The notes under the pieces were generated by a model. It was not told the origin of the DNA, made no database searches, and saw only the letters and a program-made list of their open reading frames with translations. Shown here piece by piece: positions 1 through 6,173 of a DNA stretch of 16,483 nt. The first letter of the stretch is position 1; each line of letters starts with the position of its first letter. This stretch comes from DYRG01 sp041161065 (lineage in GTDB: Bacteria; Pseudomonadota; Gammaproteobacteria; Beggiatoales; Beggiatoaceae), in assembly GCA_041161065.1 (NCBI GenBank), contig JBEAVE010000037.1:1-16483 (forward strand), read 5' to 3'. A program made the position numbers and the translations under genes.

Positions 1-55
1 CCGTTCTCTCTATAAAAACTATTACTTTTTTCCTCAAATCTATACTGTAACTCAT
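1..55 (-). CDS. IS630-family transposase, N-terminal fragment (cut by window edge)
   Basis: Reading leftwards from an ATG at 55-53, the minus strand encodes MSYSIDLRKKVIVFIERT before the window ends. This S-x-D-L-R-x-[KR]-V-x-x-[FY] start is typical of the helix-turn-helix that opens IS630/Tc1-like transposases (DDE recombinases that insert at TA). A purine-rich GGAAGA ribosome-binding region lies just upstream. Only 18 codons are visible, so intactness and the DDE residues cannot be judged. The gene runs in the same direction as the large LRR protein whose 3' end it abuts. The family call rests on one short but characteristic motif. Confidence 0.7.
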   Translation of the reverse strand, partial: MSYSIDLRKKVIVFIERT

Positions 56-118
56 CTCTTCTTCCTTCTTCACTTATAAAACTATAGCAAATTCTATCTT
101 TATAGGAATCTTACTATA
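1..118 (-). mobile_element. Terminal part of an IS630-like insertion sequence
   Basis: The stretch between the end of the LRR/CLCA reading frame (stop at 116-114) and the transposase ATG (55) is about 60 bp of AT-rich DNA, the usual size of an IS630 left end (terminal inverted repeat plus leader). On the minus strand it opens with TATAGTAAGATTCC, a plausible terminal repeat next to a TA target. The reading frame of the upstream gene stops exactly here with two adjacent stops, TAG TAA. The other end lies outside the window, so neither the inverted-repeat partner nor the TA duplication can be verified, and the boundary is accurate only to a few bases. Confidence 0.6.
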
Positions 119-3100
119 CAAGATATTCTCCAGATATTTCTCCTGTCAACGAAGCAGTATAAACACCATCATTTGCTTGTTTATCATTTCCAGTACCATC
201 ATCATGTAATGTTAGTGTTTCTAAAGTACCATTAGGTTTTTTAACTACTCCAGAAACCGTTAAATGGGTGATAGGTAATTGTGATTCTCCATAAGAAGTC
301 ACTGCATTTCCTGAAACAGTTGCTTCAACAATAACGGGTTTATTTGGAGCGGTTATTTTTGGCAATGCATTAACTGATGCAAAAAATACTTCTTTATTAT
401 CAAGAGGTAAAGCGTGTGCATCAAAACTCACATTAATGCCACTAGAATTTGTTGTGGTAGCTCGTAATTTCCAATCACCAATGACTGGATGAGAAACTCT
501 TACCAAACAACTATTTTTTCCTGCGATTTCATTGTCATCAGAAGGGCATTCATTCGTGGTTAAAGTTCGCATCGTTCCATCGGGAGCAACTAAACTAAGT
601 GTTGTTCCATTTGATGTTCCGCTGTAGTAGATGCTAATACTTAATTCACCTAAAGTGCTATCTACAAGGAAAGGAAATTCTTTATTGGAGCTAAAAGTTG
701 CTTGATCAGCAGCGACAATCACATCGAGCATTGGAGAAGCTGCGTCTAATAAATTAGAAAGCGCATCTCTTAATGATTCTAAGGTAGGTGTGAACCAAGA
801 TTTTCCGTGCGTCATTTCAGACAAAACCCGCAGCGTTTTTTCAGTGGTTTCATTCAGAGCAAAACTAAAGATTCTTATATTAGAATCATTTGCTTTAGAA
901 ATCATGTCACCTAAACCAATGGATTCACCGTTATTACTGGTAAAACCTTGTGCAAACAAATAAATATCTTTCTCATATTGGTTTAGCGGGTGAGAAGCGG
1001 GAAATGAAGCGATTGCCGTCTGAACCATATCAGAAATTTTTTGCACAACCGTTTCTAATTTGGGAGGTAATACAGAAGGCTGAATGCTTTTAACTGATTG
1101 AATGATATTTTTCTTATCTTCCTCACTATTAATCAGGGTAAATGAGCTAACAATTTGAGTTTCACTCGCAAATGCTGCAACCGCAATAACATCACCGATT
1201 TCTGCTTTTCGGATAAGTTGATTCGCAGCAATTTTAACGGTAGCTAATTGTTGTGGGTGAATATTTGCAGAATTTTCAATGGCAATGATTTTAACCATTG
1301 GTCTTTTATCAATGCCACTTGCTGCGCGACGAACAGTTGATGCACCTTTCCACACAAAAGAAAGTTTCTCACGCGCAGTTGCTTGAGCTGTTGTATTGAT
1401 TTGATATGTACCAGTTGTAGCATTATACGTCCCAAGTTCAATGCTAGGGGCTTGACCAGCGGCAGGTGCAACTGCCACTAAACCCTTATAGAACGCTCTG
1501 CCGAAATTTATAGGATCGAGCGAAGTGTCTCTCACTAAAGTTTCCCATGCCGATGCTTTATAAACTCGGGCTTGAGCATTGGTGGTAATGTTTGCTCCAT
1601 CATTATTGATCTTGGTAGAAAAATTCAACCAATTCAAATCCCCAAGTGTTTCATTTGCACCAACCGCATTCCATTGGTTATGCATAATGGAATTACTAAC
1701 ACCTACATCGCTTTTACATGGGAAAGATGCTTTGGAACACTCATCACCGCTCTTATACTCATCAAAAAGTGCATAAGCAAAATGCCCCCATTCGTGCGTC
1801 ATGGTGTATCCACCAGAACGGGTTCTTTGAAGAAAAGATATTGGGTTTCCATTGTTGGGGAAAGTATCGCAATATTGAATGCGCGCTCCAGCTTTTCCAC
1901 GCCCACCAATACGAGCATTGGGCCAACATGAAGCAACCCATAGCACATCGGTATTATCTGCATTTGCCCCGTTAGTATTAATCTCGACTTTTCCAAGACG
2001 GTGTGCACCATTGGTTGATTCATAGACCCCATCAGCCCAGTGACGAATGTTATCTTCAATCTGCTCCTTACGATTTATTGCATTGTCGTAGGTATCATAG
2101 TAGGACACTTTAATATCAAAGATTCCTACTGTTGAAGAAATTATTCTTTCCAAGGCTGCTGCATTGTAATTAGCATTACCCGCTTGATTTGCCGTAACAA
2201 TACAATTCCCCTCACTCACAAAAGAAACCACATTTCCATTTATTGTACAAACCGTTGGAGATGAAGTTGTAAAGGTAATCGGCGTTAAGCCAGAACTTGC
2301 CGTTGCACTTAAATTAACAGTTGTTCCTATTACCCCTATCAAAGCTGGATTAAACGTAATTATTTGATTTACTTTAGAAATTATAAAATTAGCGGTCACA
2401 TTTTTAGCAGAAGTGACATTATCTAATGTGCAGCTTGTGCCATTGCAATCACCACTGAAGTTGTTAAAGGTATAACCAGTGTTTGGGATAGCTGTACAAA
2501 CACTATTGCTTCCTTGAGCAACAGGATTAGGATTACAACTAATGCTACCCCCTTCAACCGGATTTGCAGCAGCAGTGATAAAAGTAGGACAATTAGGATT
2601 TCTAGTTTTCCAAATAGAATCCTTTTGATCTAACACGGCTTCTTGATTCGAATCGTAAGCAGTTAGACCACAGTTGTTGTTGAACTTAATATCACTCAAG
2701 TTACCAAGATTAAAAGAAGTGAAATTGGGAATACTTCCACTTAACTGGTTGTAATTGAGATAAAGGTGTTGCAACTTAGGCAAGTTAGTGAAATTTGGAA
2801 TGCTTCCACTTAAGTAGTTTAAGGAAAGAGAAAGCTTTGTCAAATTAGGCAAATTTAAATCGGGTATTGTACCAACTAAATTGTTACTATAAGAGAACCT
2901 TTGAGTATGAATAGGATTGTTTAGATCACCATTATTAGACAAATCTATCTTTTCTACATATCCATTGTAACAAGTAACTCCAAACCAGCTACATGGAGTG
3001 TTGGTTTGATTCCAACCTGTATTATTTTTCCAATTTGCGCCATTGGTGCTGTTGTAAAGCTCTACTAATGATTGACATTCAGAAACAGGAATTTCTGTAA

Positions 3101-3833
3101 CATTATTACAACTAAAAGCTGTGACTGTTTCTTTACAGAGAGAATTTCTAGTTCTCCAATATGAGTCTTTTTGATTTAAAACCGTTTCCTGTGCTGCATC
3201 GAAAGCAGCTAAACCACAGTTGGCTCCAAAACTAACAGAAACTAAATTAGCAAGCTTAAAAGAAGTGAAATTTGGAATGCTTCCGCTTAACTGGTTTGAA
3301 TCAAGAAAAAGGGATTGCAACTTAGGCAAGTTAGTGAAATTTGGAATGCTTCCGCTTAACTGGTTTGAATCAAGCGAAAGGGATAGTAAATTAGGCAAAT
3401 TAGTAAAATTTGGAATACTTCCACTTAACTGATTTGAACTAAGATAAAGCAAAATTAACTTAGGCGAGTTGTTAAAATTTGGAATACTTCCACTTAACTG
3501 ATTTGAACCAAGAAAAAGTGATCCTAAATTAGGCAAATTTAGATTCGGTATTACACCAACTAAATTGTTATCATTGAAAAAGATGCTTTCTACATACCCC
3601 TCATTACAAGTAACCCCAAACCAACTGCAAGGGGTATTGGTTTGATTCCAACCTGTATTATTTTTCCAATTTGCGCCATTAGTGTTGTTATAAAGCTCTA
3701 GTAACGATTGACATTCAGAAATAGGGATTTGAGTCACTTGATTACAATCGGTCGCCGCCAGCAGCTCGCCTGCACTCAGTCCCACCCACACTAATAAAAT
3801 AACCCGTTGATAATATTGAATATTCTTAAACAT
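114..3833 (-). CDS. Secreted LRR / CLCA-like metalloprotease-VWA mosaic protein, probably C-terminally truncated
   Basis: The product has 1239 residues and its function is unknown. Domains in order: signal peptide (about 1-27, hydrophobic VILLVWVGL, AxA-like end); LRR module 1 (about 30-233) with a plant-type cap, 23-residue repeats (99-190) and a closing cysteine loop; LRR module 2 (about 242-415); InlB/Listeria-type repeat (about 420-485); Ig-like domain (about 488-568); CLCA-type zinc metalloprotease (about 571-780) with HEWGH at 680-684 and FDEY at 690-693, D691 being the likely third ligand; VWA-like domain (about 844-1030); beta-rich region ending in a DDGTGND...DGVY segment. In the VWA, the MIDAS DxSxS is replaced by E853-N-S-A-N857, so metal binding there is doubtful. 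The protein ends abruptly at GEYLV, at an IS630 end, so the true C-terminus is probably lost. The start is supported by AGGAGG (3842-3847), 8 bases from the ATG. A surface or extracellular role in adhesion or proteolysis is inferred from the domains only. Confidence 0.85.
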   Translation of the reverse strand: MFKNIQYYQRVILLVWVGLSAGELLAATDCNQVTQIPISECQSLLELYNNTNGANWKNNTGWNQTNTPCSWFGVTCNEGYVESIFFNDNNLVGVIPNLNLPNLGSLFLGSNQLSGSIPNFNNSPKLILLYLSSNQLSGSIPNFTNLPNLLSLSLDSNQLSGSIPNFTNLPKLQSLFLDSNQLSGSIPNFTSFKLANLVSVSFGANCGLAAFDAAQETVLNQKDSYWRTRNSLCKETVTAFSCNNVTEIPVSECQSLVELYNSTNGANWKNNTGWNQTNTPCSWFGVTCYNGYVEKIDLSNNGDLNNPIHTQRFSYSNNLVGTIPDLNLPNLTKLSLSLNYLSGSIPNFTNLPKLQHLYLNYNQLSGSIPNFTSFNLGNLSDIKFNNNCGLTAYDSNQEAVLDQKDSIWKTRNPNCPTFITAAANPVEGGSISCNPNPVAQGSNSVCTAIPNTGYTFNNFSGDCNGTSCTLDNVTSAKNVTANFIISKVNQIITFNPALIGVIGTTVNLSATASSGLTPITFTTSSPTVCTINGNVVSFVSEGNCIVTANQAGNANYNAAALERIISSTVGIFDIKVSYYDTYDNAINRKEQIEDNIRHWADGVYESTNGAHRLGKVEINTNGANADNTDVLWVASCWPNARIGGRGKAGARIQYCDTFPNNGNPISFLQRTRSGGYTMTHEWGHFAYALFDEYKSGDECSKASFPCKSDVGVSNSIMHNQWNAVGANETLGDLNWLNFSTKINNDGANITTNAQARVYKASAWETLVRDTSLDPINFGRAFYKGLVAVAPAAGQAPSIELGTYNATTGTYQINTTAQATAREKLSFVWKGASTVRRAASGIDKRPMVKIIAIENSANIHPQQLATVKIAANQLIRKAEIGDVIAVAAFASETQIVSSFTLINSEEDKKNIIQSVKSIQPSVLPPKLETVVQKISDMVQTAIASFPASHPLNQYEKDIYLFAQGFTSNNGESIGLGDMISKANDSNIRIFSFALNETTEKTLRVLSEMTHGKSWFTPTLESLRDALSNLLDAASPMLDVIVAADQATFSSNKEFPFLVDSTLGELSISIYYSGTSNGTTLSLVAPDGTMRTLTTNECPSDDNEIAGKNSCLVRVSHPVIGDWKLRATTTNSSGINVSFDAHALPLDNKEVFFASVNALPKITAPNKPVIVEATVSGNAVTSYGESQLPITHLTVSGVVKKPNGTLETLTLHDDGTGNDKQANDGVYTASLTGEISGEYLV
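2970..3746 (-). repeat. Duplicated LRR module within the large surface protein
   Basis: The stretches at 3606-3746 and 2970-3110 encode residues 30-76 and 242-288, which are nearly identical (the shared core includes TNGANWKNNTGWNQTNTPCS). Each copy is followed by its own set of LRRs and a closing loop NCGL...QKDS.W.TRN..C. This is an internal duplication of a whole cap-LRR-cap module, with fewer LRR units in the second copy and an extra loop of about 14 residues after the second cap. Confidence 0.85.
3264..3539 (-). repeat. Four tandem 69-bp LRR units
   Basis: Four consecutive 23-residue units (residues 99-121, 122-144, 145-167, 168-190) share the pattern NLPxLxSLxLxSNQLSGSIPNF[TN]. At the DNA level the 69-bp units are highly similar, for example the recurring aatttggaat.cttcc.cttaactg block on the plus strand, which points to recent tandem amplification. 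Two further units of the same kind lie at 2718-2855. Unit number could vary between strains by slippage or recombination. Confidence 0.85.
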
Positions 3834-3870
3834 TGTCGAATCCTCCTAAAAAAACGACCTTGAAGGCTAA

Positions 3871-3899
3871 AGTCTAAACCTTTTTTCCCAAAAATCCAA
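3871..3899 (-). promoter_or_regulatory. Weak candidate sigma70 promoter for the LRR/CLCA gene
   Basis: On the minus strand TTGGAT (3899-3894) and TAGACT (3876-3871) are separated by 17 bases, about 38 bases upstream of the start codon. Both hexamers are imperfect (3/6 and 4/6), so this is only a candidate. Confidence 0.25.
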
Positions 3900-3939
3900 C
3901 GCAACTTTTTAATTTTTCTGCTCTTGTAGTTGAAATTGT

Positions 3940-4034
3940 GGGTAGTGATCAAAAGCAAGAGATAACTTTGCCTATTTTGGATTTATTTTCAGCAAATTAT
4001 AGATTTAATGAGCATCTCAATTTGATCACTACCC
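3940..4034. mobile_element. 95-bp MITE-like element with 14-bp terminal inverted repeats
   Basis: GGGTAGTGATCAAA at 3940-3953 is matched exactly by its reverse complement TTTGATCACTACCC at 4021-4034. The 67 bases between are AT-rich, hold no gene, and contain a further GAGAT/ATCTC pair just inside the ends. The arrangement fits a miniature inverted-repeat element or an internally deleted IS. No clear target-site duplication is visible at the flanks. It sits between the LRR/CLCA gene and sppA, only 8 bp past the sppA stop codon. The loop is too long and a T-run is lacking, so it is not a typical terminator. Confidence 0.6.
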
Positions 4035-4042
4035 CCCTAAAG

Positions 4043-5143
4043 TTAATGGCGGGCGCACACTTGACGCGGATTGCCATAATAAGCCAACGGTAAGCGATTG
4101 AATTTATTGCAGAATTGGCTTTTAAGTGACGAGGTATTGGGCGGCGCAGAATGGGGACGAAAAACTCCCAACAATGACGACAAGAGCCCGTGTGTTTTGG
4201 CGGCGGTTTGAATGAGTTGGTAATCGTCCGTTTCGATTTGTGCCAATTCCGCCAAGCGTTTCACCGCGTCTCGATAATTCAACGTGCCATTAATCAAACC
4301 AAATTTTTTAGCTGTTTCATTATCAAAAACGTGCGCGCCCATTTTGTCACGAATGGTTTTGGGGTCGATGTTGCGATTGTCGGCGACGTGTTTCACAAAC
4401 AAATCATATTCATAATCCACGCCTTCTTGTAATAATTTCAACTCTTCTTTGGTCGGTCGCCGAAAGGGATCGCCCAAATCTTTGCCTTTTCCCGCCGACA
4501 CGATGGTTTGTTCGATGCCGTCTTTGGTGGTGATGCCGCCGCCGAACAATCCGCCCTCAATCGCGGTGGGTTTGTTGAAATAAGTTAAAGTATCACCAAT
4601 CACGCCGATGCTGCCGACCAAACTGCCGTGATCGGCGTAAATTTCGTTCGAGCCGACCATCGCCAACACGCCCCCCGATGCGGACATTCCCTGCACATAC
4701 GCAACGACGGGATTGCCTGTTTTATCGCGGTAGGTTTTGATGCCGTCGAAAATCGCCCACGCCCCAAAAATTGTTCCGCCGGGAGTTTGCATTTCTAACA
4801 GCACGCCTTTGATGGTTGAATCTTTCGCCGCTTCCAATAAAATATCTTGTATTTCATAACCATACACGATCCCTTCTTCAGAAAACCATTGCGCGGCATC
4901 GTAATTCTGCGGCAGACTGCCCAAAATTACCCCTTCGATAGGCACTTTTAACAAATAATTACTGCTCATTTCGTCGCCAAACAAATAGGTATAAGCCGAT
5001 GGTTCTAGCTCTTCCGTGTTTAAGTTCGAGCCAATTCCAATCCCAATTCCAATGGCTAAAATCCCCAACGCCACCACCAATAACACAAAACTCATTAAAA
5101 TCGACAACACTTGCCCTAACAAATACCAAAAGTTTTTTAACAT
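4043..5143 (-). CDS. sppA: Signal peptide peptidase A-type protease (peptidase family S49)
   Basis: The 366-residue product is a short-form SppA/S49 serine protease, expected to be anchored in the inner membrane and to degrade residual signal peptides or membrane-protein fragments. One N-terminal membrane segment (about 10-37, glycine/isoleucine-rich) precedes the protease domain. The nucleophile motif MSASGG places the catalytic Ser at 156, followed by the conserved YADHGSLVGSIGVIG strand (169-183). A general-base Lys (219 or 221, AGKGKD) lies about 65 residues later, as in single-domain S49 enzymes that use a Ser-Lys dyad. The ATG is 6 bp after the uppP stop, with only a weak Shine-Dalgarno, so translational coupling to uppP is likely. 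The C-terminal tail after about 325 is not conserved in the family as far as I can recall and ends 8 bp from a MITE-like element. Confidence 0.85.
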   Translation of the reverse strand: MLKNFWYLLGQVLSILMSFVLLVVALGILAIGIGIGIGSNLNTEELEPSAYTYLFGDEMSSNYLLKVPIEGVILGSLPQNYDAAQWFSEEGIVYGYEIQDILLEAAKDSTIKGVLLEMQTPGGTIFGAWAIFDGIKTYRDKTGNPVVAYVQGMSASGGVLAMVGSNEIYADHGSLVGSIGVIGDTLTYFNKPTAIEGGLFGGGITTKDGIEQTIVSAGKGKDLGDPFRRPTKEELKLLQEGVDYEYDLFVKHVADNRNIDPKTIRDKMGAHVFDNETAKKFGLINGTLNYRDAVKRLAELAQIETDDYQLIQTAAKTHGLLSSLLGVFRPHSAPPNTSSLKSQFCNKFNRLPLAYYGNPRQVCARH

Positions 5144-5149
5144 GATGAA

Positions 5150-5944
5150 TTACCACATAAATAATAAAAAAGTGCCCAACGCCAACCGATAAACTACAAA
5201 CGGCATCAAACTCGAGCGGCTTAACCATTTCAACAACAACGCAATGCACAAATACGCCGTGATCGCCGACACAACCATGCCCAATAACATGGCATGCCCG
5301 TCGACATTCGCAGGATTTTTAAGGAGTTTTAAACCATCGTGCGCGCCCGCCGCCGCAATGATTGGCACGGATAATAAAAACGAAAATCGCGCTGCCGCCG
5401 TTCGAGTTAAACCCAAAAACAACCCCACTGTCATCGTAATGCCCGATCTCGATGTGCCGGGAATGAGCGCGAGAGCTTGTCCGCAGCCAATCAACAACAT
5501 TTCTTTCCACGATAACGTATATTCGCCGCGTTCGCGCTTGCCAAACTTATCCGCCACGCCCAATAATATCCCATAAAACAAGGTCGTACCCGCAACAACC
5601 AACGGAAGCCGCAAGTTATGCTCGACAAAATCGTTAAACGCTAAACCGATCAAACCCGCCGGCAGCGTTCCCAACAAAATCCCCCACGCCAACCGACTTT
5701 CTTGAGAATGGCGTTGTTTGAAAAGACTGTCGAACCAAGCCTTTGAAATCAATAATAAATCTTGGCGAAAATAAATCAACACCGCCACCAAACTCCCCAC
5801 GTGCAACGCCACATCAAACTCTAATCCCTGATCCTGCCAATGCGCAAAATACGGCACTAACACCAAATGCGCCGAACTCGACACCGGCAAAAATTCCGTC
5901 AAACCCTGCACAATCCCCAACACCACAATCTGCACAATGCCCAT
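5150..5944 (-). CDS. uppP: Undecaprenyl-diphosphate phosphatase (UppP/BacA)
   Basis: The 264-residue multi-spanning inner-membrane protein matches UppP, which dephosphorylates undecaprenyl diphosphate so the lipid carrier can be reused for peptidoglycan and other envelope polymers. It also gives bacitracin tolerance. Both signature motifs are present: the QGLTEFLPVSSSAH block at 13-26 (catalytic E17 region) and PGTSRSG at 162-168. Length is normal for the family (about 265-275). The ATG has a strong AGGGAGGA site 6 bases upstream on the minus strand. It is the first gene of an apparent two-gene operon with sppA. Confidence 0.95.
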   Translation of the reverse strand: MGIVQIVVLGIVQGLTEFLPVSSSAHLVLVPYFAHWQDQGLEFDVALHVGSLVAVLIYFRQDLLLISKAWFDSLFKQRHSQESRLAWGILLGTLPAGLIGLAFNDFVEHNLRLPLVVAGTTLFYGILLGVADKFGKRERGEYTLSWKEMLLIGCGQALALIPGTSRSGITMTVGLFLGLTRTAAARFSFLLSVPIIAAAGAHDGLKLLKNPANVDGHAMLLGMVVSAITAYLCIALLLKWLSRSSLMPFVVYRLALGTFLLFMW

Positions 5945-5970
5945 CTAAAATCCTCCCTAAAAAACCCGTC

Positions 5971-6006
5971 AGTATAACGTCAAAACCGAATTCTATCGCG
6001 TCAAAA
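5971..6006 (-). promoter_or_regulatory. uppP upstream region with a 21-bp-spaced TTTTGACG direct repeat
   Basis: On the minus strand TTTTGACG occurs twice (6006-5999 and 5985-5978), exactly 21 bp apart, about two helical turns. Each contains a good -35-like TTGACG. A TATACT -10-like hexamer lies at 5976-5971, 22 bases from the upstream -35, which is longer than optimal. A regulator binding the paired boxes is possible. The promoter call is weak. Confidence 0.3.
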
Positions 6007-6015
6007 TAGGCGCGC

Positions 6016-6043
6016 TTACCCCAACCATTGGTTACGAAATAAT
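6016..6043 (+). promoter_or_regulatory. Weak candidate promoter upstream of the small ORF/gltD
   Basis: TTACCC (6016-6021) and AATAAT (6038-6043) are 16 bases apart on the plus strand, 35 bases upstream of the candidate leader ORF. The -10 matches 5/6 and the -35 only 3/6. Confidence 0.2.
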
Positions 6044-6077
6044 CGTCTGTTTCAATTGGTTTTTTGAGGAGAAAAAA

Positions 6078-6152
6078 ATGGCTCTGTTTTCTAAAAAACG
6101 CGCGGGTGTTATAGTGGTCAGTTGGTTAGACTATCCACCCATCTGTTTTTAG
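6078..6152 (+). CDS. Possible 24-residue leader peptide or gene remnant ahead of gltD
   Basis: An ATG at 6078 is preceded by a near-perfect Shine-Dalgarno GAGGAG (6066-6071) at 6-base spacing, then runs 24 codons to TAG at 6150-6152, ending 21 bases before gltD. The predicted peptide starts MALFSKKRAG, continues with a hydrophobic VIVVSWLD stretch and ends YPPICF. I do not recognise it. It could be a translated leader coupled to gltD, a small protein, or the 5' stump of a lost gene. The ribosome-binding site is better than that of gltD itself, which is the only positive evidence. Confidence 0.3.
   Translation: MALFSKKRAGVIVVSWLDYPPICF
6107..6115 (+). promoter_or_regulatory. Candidate extended -10 promoter for gltD
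   Basis: TGTTATAGT at 6107-6115 has the TGn extension plus a 5/6 -10 hexamer, 58 bases before the gltD ATG. The -35 region is poor, which an extended -10 can tolerate. It lies inside the small candidate ORF, so both cannot serve the same transcript fully. Confidence 0.3.
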
Positions 6153-6173
6153 TTCAAATTTAGAGGTCATCAC

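Noticed and set aside
3220..3432. Plus-strand ORF with repeated KFGMLPLNWFES-like peptide
   Set aside because: It is the antisense of the LRR tandem units. The repetition comes from the 69-bp repeats, and no ribosome site is present.
3264..3539. Regularly spaced repeats suggesting a CRISPR array
   Set aside because: The units are contiguous 69-bp coding repeats with no unique spacers, and they translate into canonical LRRs.
3940..4034. Inverted repeat read as a terminator between sppA and the LRR gene
   Set aside because: The loop is 67 bases and no T-run follows the stem; the pattern fits a mobile-element pair of ends better.
5244..5576. Plus-strand ORFs opposite uppP and sppA
   Set aside because: They are shadows of the strongly supported minus-strand genes and have no ribosome sites.
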